A stretch of DNA of 64,000 nt, taken from the NCBI GenBank assembly GCA_023229525.1, contig JALNZC010000014.1, forward strand, positions 1-64,000, read 5' to 3'. The notes below the pieces were generated by a model, which saw nothing but the letters and a program-made list of their open reading frames with translations, searched no databases and had not been told where the DNA came from. Positions 45,558-53,619 of this stretch are shown piece after piece. This stretch comes from Bacteroidales bacterium (lineage in GTDB: Bacteria; Bacteroidota; Bacteroidia; Bacteroidales; FEN-979). The position numbers were made by a program, and so were the translations under genes. Position 1 is the stretch's first letter, and each line of letters begins with the position of its first letter.

Positions 45558-46541
45558 TTAAAATAATCCATCAAGGAACTCTGATATCGTTAGGTCGGCA
45601 AAATATTCATCAATTTTAAACGGTTGAAGCGCCGCTCTGATGGAATCTTCCTGATGTAAAACTCCGGTAAGGGCTGCTTCAATCTCTTCTGTTTCCAGTG
45701 TGTTAAAATAATCTCCAAAGATTTTCAAGTGCTGAATGATCCCATTCTGAACTTCGAGATCGAATTCAAGTGTTCCGCTTTTCTCTGTTCTCAGCAATTT
45801 CCTGAAATTATAGTTGGGTGAATACCCGAAGTTCCATTCCCAGGTGCCATATTTTGTCCTCACAAGTTCATGAATTTTATCATGATCTTCCTGGGAGAGT
45901 TCGATTATACGTGCATCCGGATACTTTTCCGTCATATGATCCTGGATCAGTTCCGCGAACTGCATGACATCCATTGAGGATTTCAAATGTTCACTTATGT
46001 TGGTCACACGGCTGCGCACAGATTTAACTGCCTTATCCTGAAATTTCAACGGATCTGCGTTAAGCGCCTGGTTAAGATTGGGCATGTGTGAAGAAAACAG
46101 CAGGGTTCCATGATGCAATACTTTGTTTTTCCATATATGCTCCGCATTGCCTGAAAATTTCCGCCCTTTGATAGTAAGGTCATTCCGACCCTCAAATTTT
46201 GCAGTAATACCCATCTTTTGTAATACTTCGAGAATAGGGAGGGTATATTTTCTAAAATCGATCAGCGCCTCTTGTTTCCCTTTTTGAATAAAGGTAAAAT
46301 TCAGGTTGCCCAGATCATGAAATACAGCGCCACCACCGCTGAGTCGTCTTACTACCGGTATGTTTTGATGTTTTACATAATCCACATTGATCTCGGCAAG
46401 GGTGTTCTGATGTTTCCCGACAACAATACAGGGAGCATTTCGCCAGAGCATAAAAGAATCTTCATCGAAATTTTTCAGGATAAACTCTTCTGTTGCAAGG
46501 TTAAAATAGGGATCGGTATTGCGTCGTTTGATGATTAACAT
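45558..46541 (-). CDS. lplA: Lipoate--protein ligase
   Basis: Attaches lipoate to the lipoyl domains of 2-oxoacid dehydrogenases or glycine cleavage H protein. The 327 residues contain RRLSGGGAVFHDLGNLNF and KFSGNAEH, followed by a C-terminal accessory domain as in LplA. Complete. It stands alone, with the repeat-rich gap 46542-46847 upstream. Confidence 0.93.
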   Translation of the reverse strand: MLIIKRRNTDPYFNLATEEFILKNFDEDSFMLWRNAPCIVVGKHQNTLAEINVDYVKHQNIPVVRRLSGGGAVFHDLGNLNFTFIQKGKQEALIDFRKYTLPILEVLQKMGITAKFEGRNDLTIKGRKFSGNAEHIWKNKVLHHGTLLFSSHMPNLNQALNADPLKFQDKAVKSVRSRVTNISEHLKSSMDVMQFAELIQDHMTEKYPDARIIELSQEDHDKIHELVRTKYGTWEWNFGYSPNYNFRKLLRTEKSGTLEFDLEVQNGIIQHLKIFGDYFNTLETEEIEAALTGVLHQEDSIRAALQPFKIDEYFADLTISEFLDGLF

Positions 46542-46847
46542 AGACGATTGGTTTTAGTGCAAAGGTAAAGTTTTTAACCACCTCATCCCCCGAATTGATT
46601 CACCTCAACCACCGGTTCCTTCTCCTCCTTTGCACCTCAACCCCCGGCTCCTTCTCCTCAAGGAGAAGGGGTTCAGGGGTTGAGTTCCTTAGGGTAAATT
46701 ACCCGCCCTTCGGGCTTAAATCGGGTACAGGGCTTGCCTTGGGTTCAAAACAATTGATAAAAAGTAATATTGGCGGAGTTGATATGCTTTAAGAATGCGA
46801 GTCTCGTTTCGATAAATCAGTAAATTTGCCTCCGTAAATAAATTCAC
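46542..46847. other. 306-bp gap with repeat elements
   Basis: No gene was seen. The gap holds a partial repeat start (about 46577-46620: CACCTCA and CCGGTTCC) followed by full copy B of the 130-bp dispersed repeat (46632-46759). The remainder is AT-rich and carries the divergent promoters. Confidence 0.6.
46632..46759. repeat. Dispersed 130-bp repeat, copy B
   Basis: Homologous to 26326-26454. This copy has a clear hairpin, CCTTCTCCT / AGGAGAAGG, and a second one, AGCCCGAAGGGCGGGT on the minus strand. The 3' block TCGGGTAC to CAATTGAT is almost identical in both copies. Confidence 0.8.
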
Positions 46848-47732
46848 ATGGACAGAATTGTTTATTTAATCTTTCGTTTTTTTATTTTCATTTTCCGGAT
46901 CATTCCTTTCAGGGCATTGTATTGCTTTTCCGATTTGGTTTATCTCGTTGTTTATTATGTTGTTGGTTACCGGAAGAAAGTGGTATTTGCCAATCTTAAA
47001 AATTCGTTCCCCGAAAAGAGTGTGGGAGAAATTAACAGGATTGCCCGTGGGTTTTATCATCATTTTGCCGATTTGGCTATCGAAAGCCTGAAAGCCTTTA
47101 CCATGAATGAACAGGCAGTTGTGAAGCGTTATCAATATACCAATCTTGCTTTTCTGGATGCATTGTACCGGGAGGGGAAGTCTGTTATTTGTGTGGCCGG
47201 TCATTACGGAAACTGGGAATGGGGTGGTATCGCAACGGGAACCCAGATGCTTCATAAACCGGTTGGCTTTTACAAACCCCTTTCCAATAAATATGTTGAT
47301 GCCTATATCCGGCGGACACGCGTTCAGGGACGGTCGGTGCTGGCTTCGATTACACACACTGCAGAAACCTTCCTAACCGATTGGAGAGAACCGGCCATCT
47401 TTTATATGGTGGCAGATCAAAGTCCATCGAGTCCCCGGCTGGCACATTGGGTGAACTTTCTGAATCAGGATACTGCCACGCTTCACGGACCTGAAAAATA
47501 TGCCCGGATGTATAATATCCCGGTGGTCTTTGCCTGTATAAAAAAGGTTAAACGGGGCAACTATTCTGTCGGTTTTGAAATGCTCGAACCCAATCCTGTC
47601 AGTACAAAAACCGGAGAAATCACCGTCCGGTATATGCAGATGCTGGAAGCTGAAATCAAAGCCCAACCCGAATATTACCTCTGGTCACACCGCCGTTGGA
47701 AACTAACCAGAAAACAAACACCCATGCGATAA
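46848..47732 (+). CDS. Lysophospholipid/lipid A acyltransferase (LpxL/HtrB family)
   Basis: Inner membrane acyltransferase of 294 residues. It has an N-terminal hydrophobic segment, the catalytic H-x4-E/D-like motif GHYGNWEWGG near residue 121 and a late SHRRWK motif. In Bacteroidota such enzymes add a secondary acyl chain to lipid A or acylate related lipids. Complete, apparently monocistronic. Confidence 0.87.
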   Translation: MDRIVYLIFRFFIFIFRIIPFRALYCFSDLVYLVVYYVVGYRKKVVFANLKNSFPEKSVGEINRIARGFYHHFADLAIESLKAFTMNEQAVVKRYQYTNLAFLDALYREGKSVICVAGHYGNWEWGGIATGTQMLHKPVGFYKPLSNKYVDAYIRRTRVQGRSVLASITHTAETFLTDWREPAIFYMVADQSPSSPRLAHWVNFLNQDTATLHGPEKYARMYNIPVVFACIKKVKRGNYSVGFEMLEPNPVSTKTGEITVRYMQMLEAEIKAQPEYYLWSHRRWKLTRKQTPMR

Positions 47733-47739
47733 ATTCACA

Positions 47740-47819
47740 CAATCCTTCAATCCTGCAATCCTTCAATCTTTCATTACTTCATTCCTTCAAACCTTCAATC
47801 CTTCATTCCTTCAATCCTT
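47740..47819. repeat. Octamer array (CAATCCTT family) against the aconitase-like stop
   Basis: Ten in-phase 8-bp units fill the gap and end exactly at the base before the stop codon of the aconitase-like gene (47820-47822). The first unit lies 7 bp after the acyltransferase stop. Confidence 0.9.
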
Positions 47820-49619
47820 CTATAGCAATCCCCCGTTCTCAAAAATGGCCAACTGTGCATCATAAAATCTATTAATAATCCCTGTTTTCCCATTCCGGAG
47901 ATTTGTCAGCAACCCCGAGACAAAATCGACTCGAATCCTGTCTCCTGATATTATCTCAAACTGGCTCAAGGTATCGGGTTTGTAAGTGAGAATCGGAAGT
48001 GCGGCATTGATCGCGTTACGTTCATAGATTGCACCAAACGATTCAGCCAGGATACAACTGATACCCAACGAAAGGAGACAATCAACCGCCTGTTGACGGG
48101 AGCTGCCGGCGCCAAAGTTTTTCCGGGTGATGACTATGTCGCCCGGTTTTGCTTTTTTTGCAAAGTCTTCAAAACCTTTCAAGTTATCAAAGGTGTATTG
48201 ACCCATCTCTTTAATGTCGGTAATGGTCAAATAGCGGTTATGGAAAATCATGTCGGTATCGATATCGTCTTTTGGAATGATCCAGACATTGCCTTCAACC
48301 ACTGTTGGCTTTTTTGTCCAGCTCTTCTCTTTTACAGGTGTTTTGATGACTCCTGTCTTTCCGAACTCTGCAGGTTTTTCCGGGATCTGGTCAGGAGTCG
48401 TGATAAATCCCGCAACTGCAGATGCAGCTACAACGGCCGGAGATGCCAGATATACCAACCCTTTCCCCTGCTTCCCTTCGAAGTTTCTGTTCCCTGTGCT
48501 GATCGTTACCTCCCCGGGACCGTTCTGACCGATCTGTCCGGCTGCACACCCTGCGCAGCCGGCATTCGAAACAAGAACCCCGGCTTCTTTGAATACCTGA
48601 ATGAGACCTTCATTCATGGCCTGAGTCCAGATAGAGTCCGTTGCGGGAACGATTTTTAATACGACCCCTGGCGCTACCTTATGACCTTTCAGGACATTAG
48701 CTGCGGCTCTCAGATCTTCGATACGTCCGTTTGTACAACTACCAATGAAACCGGAATCGATTTTCAGGTTACGTACTGTTTCTATGGAAGTGTCGTCGTG
48801 TGGATGACCTGGTTTGGCAACCATCACCAAAAATGTACTAAGGTCAATGTCGAATATCTTCTCATAATTAGCATCGGGATCTGCCGTAATTGAAAGATAA
48901 TCTTTTCCCGTTAGCAATTTTAATTCATTCAGAAGCGAGTCCGAAGTTGGGAACAGGATAATGATCGCTCCCATTTCTGTTCCCATCGATGCTATCGTAA
49001 TCCTTTCTGCAAGCGTGAATTTCGCAGTTTCTTCGCCATAAATTTCAACAGAATATCCCAGGAGTTTGTTCGCTCCGAAAATGGATAAAAGATTAAGCAC
49101 AATATCCTTGGCCGACAGATTTGCCGGTCTTTTCCCGTAGAGGTTGATTTTAACCGAAGCAGGAACCTTGAACCACACTGAACCTTTTGCCCAGGCAGCT
49201 GCGATGTCCTGATCGCCCATACCCTGTCCGAAAGAGGCGATGGCGCCCATGATGTTGGCATGAGAATCAGTCGATACAAAGGTACTTCCCGGCCAGGCCA
49301 GACCATTATCGATGGCTAAATGAGTGCCGATGCCGGAATCGACATCATAAACCCTGATGTCGTTTTCACGGGCATATTGTCGACAATAATGTTGGTTGGC
49401 TGCATATTTCTGATCAGAACCACCCGGATTGCAATCGAAAGTGAAAATCGTTCTTTTCGGGTCAGCAATATTCAATCCGTTATCCAACAGATTTTTTACC
49501 ACATTGGCCCCACCAAAATCGCGGGCAGCGCGGGTATCAATGAAAACGTCAACAATGTCGCCCGGCTTCACAGATTCCTGATTGGAATGATTTGCTATTA
49601 TTTTCTCGATGATTGTCAT
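47820..49619 (-). CDS. Aconitase / isopropylmalate dehydratase family protein, LeuC-LeuD fusion
   Basis: Fe-S hydro-lyase of 599 residues. Residues 1-420 form the large subunit: STDSHANIMGA, GSCTNGRIEDL and SNAGCAGCAAG provide the three cluster cysteines. From about residue 440 a small-subunit swivel domain follows (KDDIDTDMIF, GAGSSRQQAV), so both halves are in one chain. With the dehydrogenase upstream it could carry out the citrate-to-isocitrate step or an equivalent step for homocitrate or methylmalate. Family sequence alone does not decide the substrate. The operon is interrupted by a four-helix-bundle cassette. Confidence 0.85.
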   Translation of the reverse strand: MTIIEKIIANHSNQESVKPGDIVDVFIDTRAARDFGGANVVKNLLDNGLNIADPKRTIFTFDCNPGGSDQKYAANQHYCRQYARENDIRVYDVDSGIGTHLAIDNGLAWPGSTFVSTDSHANIMGAIASFGQGMGDQDIAAAWAKGSVWFKVPASVKINLYGKRPANLSAKDIVLNLLSIFGANKLLGYSVEIYGEETAKFTLAERITIASMGTEMGAIIILFPTSDSLLNELKLLTGKDYLSITADPDANYEKIFDIDLSTFLVMVAKPGHPHDDTSIETVRNLKIDSGFIGSCTNGRIEDLRAAANVLKGHKVAPGVVLKIVPATDSIWTQAMNEGLIQVFKEAGVLVSNAGCAGCAAGQIGQNGPGEVTISTGNRNFEGKQGKGLVYLASPAVVAASAVAGFITTPDQIPEKPAEFGKTGVIKTPVKEKSWTKKPTVVEGNVWIIPKDDIDTDMIFHNRYLTITDIKEMGQYTFDNLKGFEDFAKKAKPGDIVITRKNFGAGSSRQQAVDCLLSLGISCILAESFGAIYERNAINAALPILTYKPDTLSQFEIISGDRIRVDFVSGLLTNLRNGKTGIINRFYDAQLAIFENGGLL

Positions 49620-49645
49620 ACGTGTTGGTTTTATTTATATAAAAA

Positions 49646-49677
49646 GGTATGAAGGATTGAAGGTATGAAGGTATGAA
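49646..49677. repeat. Octamer array, left arm (GGTATGAA x4)
   Basis: Four in-phase 8-bp units, 12 bp from the stop of the four-helix-bundle gene. Inverted relative to the array at 50076-50107. Confidence 0.9.
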
Positions 49678-49689
49678 GGAAATAGGGAA

Positions 49690-50064
49690 TTATTTTAGTG
49701 AGTCTTTAATTGATGCCGATTTTCGGGCAGCAGAAACGATAGATAGTATTTCATTGGCTTCATCAATTAATTCCTTAAGTTTTTCACCCTTAACAATATT
49801 TGCTTCTATCAATAATTCAATCCAAAAAACAGATTCATCAGCTTCTTCAACAACGACACCCATTTTGGATACAAATTCTGCTTTCGTACGGGCCCTGCAC
49901 ACTGCTCTGTAATTTGCCGCTACGGAGATTGCAGATCTCAATAATTGTTTGCCTAATACCTGAGCTTCACCTGATTTCGGCAATGACTGATATAATCTGA
50001 TAATGCGAGGAGCAAAAAGTTTTGTCCTTTTTTTAAACCCTTCAATAAAAGCTATCCTCTCCAT
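49690..50064 (-). CDS. Four-helix-bundle protein (23S rRNA intervening-sequence protein family)
   Basis: A protein of 124 residues with the S23/IVP fold, predicted all-helical. Family-like stretches: FKKRTKLFAPRIIRLYQSLP, LGKQLLRSAISVAANYR and KMGVVVEEADESVFWIELL. Relatives sit inside 23S rRNA intervening sequences, in retroelements (Avd) and as many scattered copies in Bacteroidota. Here it lies between two genes of a metabolic operon in the same direction, bracketed by inverted octamer arrays at equal distance. This suggests insertion as a unit. Its biochemical role is unknown; nucleic acid binding is known for Avd relatives. Confidence 0.88.
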   Translation of the reverse strand: MERIAFIEGFKKRTKLFAPRIIRLYQSLPKSGEAQVLGKQLLRSAISVAANYRAVCRARTKAEFVSKMGVVVEEADESVFWIELLIEANIVKGEKLKELIDEANEILSIVSAARKSASIKDSLK

Positions 50065-50075
50065 AACCCATCAAA

Positions 50076-50107
50076 CCTTCATTCCTTCATTCCTTCATAC
50101 CTTCATT
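50076..50107. repeat. Octamer array, right arm (CCTTCATT x4)
   Basis: Four in-phase 8-bp units, 11 bp from the start codon of the four-helix-bundle gene, as inverted partner of the array at 49646-49677. Confidence 0.9.
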
Positions 50108-50110
50108 CCT

Positions 50111-50659
50111 TTATCTCAACCTCTCCCTGAACGGCTCAAATGTCATAAAATCACAGTGATGAACGATGTAGGCTTCCACCGTACGTTTGATCATGCTTCC
50201 TTCGCCTGCATGGGCAGCAATGATATGGCAAACGGCAGCAGGTACCCCGCATTGCTCGGCCAGTGAAACTCCCGAAAATGGATGACGCAGATATTTCCCG
50301 TATTTACCTTGGATAGATTTTCCTGTGGCGTCAAGTTCATATTCCAGAAGTTTACCTACATCCGCAAGAATGGCGCCTGCAATCAGGATATCCATATTTA
50401 CCGGAAGATCATCCTTAAAGAATTCATTCATTTTAAGTCCTGCCTCACGGACTACATGGACAACACAACGTTTGTGAGCCATAAAGGAGACTTTGAGGTC
50501 GGGACCGGCCAACAGGGTGAATGGAATTTTATTCAGATCGCCTGGGGATAAAACACTTTTTTTGAGGGCCAACTCCCATGTCTTCGCTACTTTTTCCCGG
50601 AGCTCTGGATCTTCGATCCACATCATTTCCGGCCAGAGGTTTAATACTTCGTTATTCAT
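50111..50659 (-). CDS. HD-domain protein with altered HD motif
   Basis: HD-superfamily phosphohydrolase-like protein of 182 residues. Expected metal ligands are seen in AHKRCVVHVVR, HIIAAHAGEG and VHHCDF. The central motif, usually HDVGK, reads ILADVGKLLEY here, so the histidine of the HD pair is alanine. Activity may be lost or changed. It sits between the dehydrogenase and the aconitase-like gene on the same strand and is separated from both by octamer arrays. Role unknown. Confidence 0.78.
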   Translation of the reverse strand: MNNEVLNLWPEMMWIEDPELREKVAKTWELALKKSVLSPGDLNKIPFTLLAGPDLKVSFMAHKRCVVHVVREAGLKMNEFFKDDLPVNMDILIAGAILADVGKLLEYELDATGKSIQGKYGKYLRHPFSGVSLAEQCGVPAAVCHIIAAHAGEGSMIKRTVEAYIVHHCDFMTFEPFRERLR

Positions 50660-50668
50660 AATTGTGTT

Positions 50669-50716
50669 AGTTAGTGAGATGGTGAGTTAGTGAGTTAGTG
50701 AGGTGGTGAGCTAGTG
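50669..50716. repeat. Octamer array (AGTTAGTG family)
   Basis: Six in-phase 8-bp units start 9 bp upstream of the HD gene start codon. Confidence 0.85.
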
Positions 50717-50732
50717 AGCTTACTTTTAGGTT

Positions 50733-50760
50733 ACCATCTTGCCATCTCGCCATCTCGCCA
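50733..50760. repeat. Octamer array (GCCATCTC family) near the dehydrogenase stop
   Basis: Three and a half 8-bp units end 4 bp before the stop codon of the dehydrogenase gene. Its CCATCTC is the complement of GAGATGG in the neighbouring array, so the pair can form a hairpin. Confidence 0.8.
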
Positions 50761-50764
50761 GTTA

Positions 50765-51958
50765 TTAAATTAGTTTTGCAATTATTGCATCCGCCATTTG
50801 GCTTGTGCTGGCAGCGCCTTTGCTGATTGCATCCGGAGTGCCTGGTAACTTCATCATATCGTAGGTCTTTACCTTTCCTTCTTCTACGACATCGGCGACA
50901 GCTTTACCAATCTTAGTGGCTATAGCATTTTCTCCGATGTGCTCAAGCATCATAACCGCCGAAAGGATCATGGCAATAGGGTTAACAATAGATGGATTAA
51001 AGTCGGCGTATTTCGGGGCTGATCCGTGAGTAGGTTCGAAAACGGCAATGTCGGGTCCGATATTGGCGCTACAGGCAAACCCAAGTCCGCCAATCAAACC
51101 GGCAAAACCATCAGAAACAATATCGCCGAACATATTTCCGGCAACAATCACATGATAGGTTTCGGGGTTCTTCGTCAGCCACATCATCTGGGCATCGATA
51201 TTGGTGTTCTGTATCCTGATGCCCTGATATTCGTTTTTAGCCATTTCCTGGGCCAGTTTGAGCATCATACCGGAAGTCTCACGGATCACATTCGGTTTTT
51301 CACAAACAGTCACGGTATCAAAACCATGGGCTTTTGCATATTCAAAAGCTGCCTTTAAAATCCGTCCTGTATATTTTTTTGTGAAAATCCGTGCTGATAC
51401 AGCTAACTCGGGACGGGGACACCAGGTAAAATTATCCCGGAACTTTTTATGGGTCATCAAGGCATCATAAACCTGATCCGGCGGATTAGTCCATTCAACG
51501 CCACTATACAGACATTCGGTGTTCTGACGGAAAATCATGCACTCGACAAGGGGTTCTTCAATGACCCCACCAAACCCGCGACGGATGAAGTTTAAGGGAT
51601 TTCCTTTGAAAGTTTTAATGGGACGTAAGCAGATATCCAGGTCGTATTTCTGGCGCATACTGACTATGGGACTATAATAAACTACACCTTTCTCTTTCAG
51701 CTCCGGCGCCAGTTCCAATTCAGCTTTATCCTTGGGCTTTGAAGTTATGGCGCCGAAAAGACCGATTTTATGCTGCTCTAAAAGTTTCTGGGTGCGGAGT
51801 GGAAACGGATCACCCTCCTTACACCAGAATTCCCATCCGATATCGCCATGCACATAATCAGCTTCAAATCCGGCGGCATCCAGAACACGGATAGCCTGAT
51901 TCAGGACTACTTTTCCAATACCATCTCCGGGTAATGTCACGATTGTTCTTTTTGTCAT
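50765..51958 (-). CDS. Isocitrate/isopropylmalate dehydrogenase family protein
   Basis: Beta-decarboxylating dehydrogenase of 397 residues. It begins VTLPGDGIGKVV. The substrate-binding Arg region includes MIFRQNTECLYSGVEW. The metal and cofactor parts are GNMFGDIVSDGFAGLIGG and FEPTHGSAPKYA. It heads the operon with the HD protein and the aconitase-like enzyme. Together the two enzymes could form 2-oxoglutarate from citrate, or a homologous C7 pathway. Cofactor preference was not assigned. Confidence 0.87.
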   Translation of the reverse strand: MTKRTIVTLPGDGIGKVVLNQAIRVLDAAGFEADYVHGDIGWEFWCKEGDPFPLRTQKLLEQHKIGLFGAITSKPKDKAELELAPELKEKGVVYYSPIVSMRQKYDLDICLRPIKTFKGNPLNFIRRGFGGVIEEPLVECMIFRQNTECLYSGVEWTNPPDQVYDALMTHKKFRDNFTWCPRPELAVSARIFTKKYTGRILKAAFEYAKAHGFDTVTVCEKPNVIRETSGMMLKLAQEMAKNEYQGIRIQNTNIDAQMMWLTKNPETYHVIVAGNMFGDIVSDGFAGLIGGLGFACSANIGPDIAVFEPTHGSAPKYADFNPSIVNPIAMILSAVMMLEHIGENAIATKIGKAVADVVEEGKVKTYDMMKLPGTPDAISKGAASTSQMADAIIAKLI

Positions 51959-52077
51959 AACTTCCTCTGTTTTTAATAGTTAATAATTTCACAATTTGGA
52001 TTCAAAGATACGATATGGAAGATTATACGCAAGAGTATCCTGAAAATTTTTCCTGCAGTTTTTCTGCCACTATTCCT

Positions 52078-52085
52078 TACTTTTG
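52078..52085 (+). promoter_or_regulatory. Bacteroidota -7 box for the CCA transferase-like gene
   Basis: TACTTTTG followed by CA fits TAnnTTTG, 25 bp before the TTG start. Confidence 0.5.
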
Positions 52086-52110
52086 CAAAAAATAAAGATC
52101 TGTAAGCAAG

Positions 52111-53544
52111 TTGACAGAACGCATACATTTATTGAAAAAACACCTGACAAATCCGGTTTTTGAAATCATTTCGTATGTTGCCGGCGAAATGAATGTAAAT
52201 GCCTTTGTTATTGGAGGTTTCGTTAGAGATTTATTGCTCAAACGCGACAATCAACAGGATATTGATATCGTGGTACTCGGAAGCGGGATTGATTTTGCCC
52301 ATGCTGTAGCTGCCAGGCTTGAAGGTGATATTCCGGTCAAATTCTTTAAGAACTTTGGAACAGCCATGCTCAGGTTTCAGGGAGGGAAAATTGAATTCGT
52401 GGGTGCCAGGAAAGAATCTTACCGTCGTAATTCACGTAAACCCATTGTGGAAAATGGTACCTTGACTGATGATCAGAACCGCCGTGATTTTACGATTAAT
52501 GCCATGGCCATCGATCTGACACCGGGTAGCTTCGGAATCCTTATCGATCCTTTTGATGGTATTACCGATCTTAAAAACAAACTGATCCGGACACCACTCG
52601 ATCCGGATATAACCTTTTCCGACGACCCACTCCGGATGATGCGGGCCATCCGTTTTGCTGCGCAACTCAATTTTGGTATCGAACCCGTGACCTTTAAAGC
52701 AATTAAAAGGAACGCGGAGCGGATTTCCATTGTATCCATGGAACGTATTACAGACGAGTTTAACCTTATTATCCAAACGGATAAACCTTCCGTTGGCTTT
52801 ATCATGTTGGATGAAACAGGCTTACTACAACTTATTTTCCCGGCGTTTTGTGAATTAAAAGGAACAGAGACAATTGATGGAAAAGGACACAAAGATAATT
52901 TTTACCACACCCTTGAAGTCCTCGACAATGTCGCTCTTCAATCCGACAATTTGTGGTTGAGGTGGGCGGCAATCCTTCATGATATTGCAAAACCGCAAAC
53001 CAGGAAATTTATCCCGGAAACCGGATGGACTTTTCATGCCCACGAATTCAAAGGCGCCAAAATGGTTCCCCATCTGTTCAGAGAGCTTAAACTCCCGTTA
53101 AACGAAAAGATGCGGTTTGTGGAAAAACTGGTGCTTTTACATCTGCGTCCCATCGCATTAGCGGAAGATACTGTCACTGATTCGGCGGTCAGACGACTGT
53201 TATTTGAAGCAGGTAACGACATCGATGACCTGATGATCTTGTGTAATGCGGATATAACCTCGAAAAATCCCCATAAAGTGAAAAAGTTTATTGGGAATTT
53301 TGAAATCGTCAGACAAAAATTGCTGGAAATCGAGGAAAAAGACCGTTTACGTAACTGGCGACCTCCGATCAGCGGCGAAATGATTATGGAAACCTTCGGA
53401 ATTACCCCATCAAAAGAGGTTGGAATCATTAAAGATGCCATTACAGAGGCGATCCTCGACGGTAAAATACCCAATGATTATGATGCAGCCTATCAGTTTA
53501 TGCTTAAGGAAGGAGCTAAACTGGGAATGAACAAAGTGAAGTAA
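52111..53544 (+). CDS. tRNA CCA nucleotidyltransferase / poly(A) polymerase family protein with HD domain
   Basis: Class II nucleotidyltransferase of 477 residues. The catalytic region is VIGGFVRDLLL with the DIDIVV metal motif near residue 50. The RRDFTINAMAI and DPLRMMRAIRFA motifs are intact. A C-terminal HD domain (ILHDIAKPQTRK) follows. It probably adds or repairs the tRNA CCA end. Start is TTG at 52111; the first in-frame ATG would remove the beginning of the catalytic fold. Confidence 0.9.
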   Translation: MTERIHLLKKHLTNPVFEIISYVAGEMNVNAFVIGGFVRDLLLKRDNQQDIDIVVLGSGIDFAHAVAARLEGDIPVKFFKNFGTAMLRFQGGKIEFVGARKESYRRNSRKPIVENGTLTDDQNRRDFTINAMAIDLTPGSFGILIDPFDGITDLKNKLIRTPLDPDITFSDDPLRMMRAIRFAAQLNFGIEPVTFKAIKRNAERISIVSMERITDEFNLIIQTDKPSVGFIMLDETGLLQLIFPAFCELKGTETIDGKGHKDNFYHTLEVLDNVALQSDNLWLRWAAILHDIAKPQTRKFIPETGWTFHAHEFKGAKMVPHLFRELKLPLNEKMRFVEKLVLLHLRPIALAEDTVTDSAVRRLLFEAGNDIDDLMILCNADITSKNPHKVKKFIGNFEIVRQKLLEIEEKDRLRNWRPPISGEMIMETFGITPSKEVGIIKDAITEAILDGKIPNDYDAAYQFMLKEGAKLGMNKVK

Positions 53545-53587
53545 AAACCTTTTTTATTGTTTTAACGAGGAATTTTAATAATATTTA

Positions 53588-53595
53588 TATTTTTG
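53588..53595 (+). promoter_or_regulatory. Bacteroidota -7 box before the pRiA4b-like gene
   Basis: TATTTTTG fits TAnnTTTG, 24 bp before the ATG. Confidence 0.5.
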
Positions 53596-53619
53596 AACCG
53601 AAATTGAAACGGAGTGAAA

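Noticed and set aside
49690..50064. 23S rRNA intervening sequence
   Set aside because: The protein belongs to the family first seen in such sequences, but no rRNA flanks it here; protein-coding genes lie on both sides.
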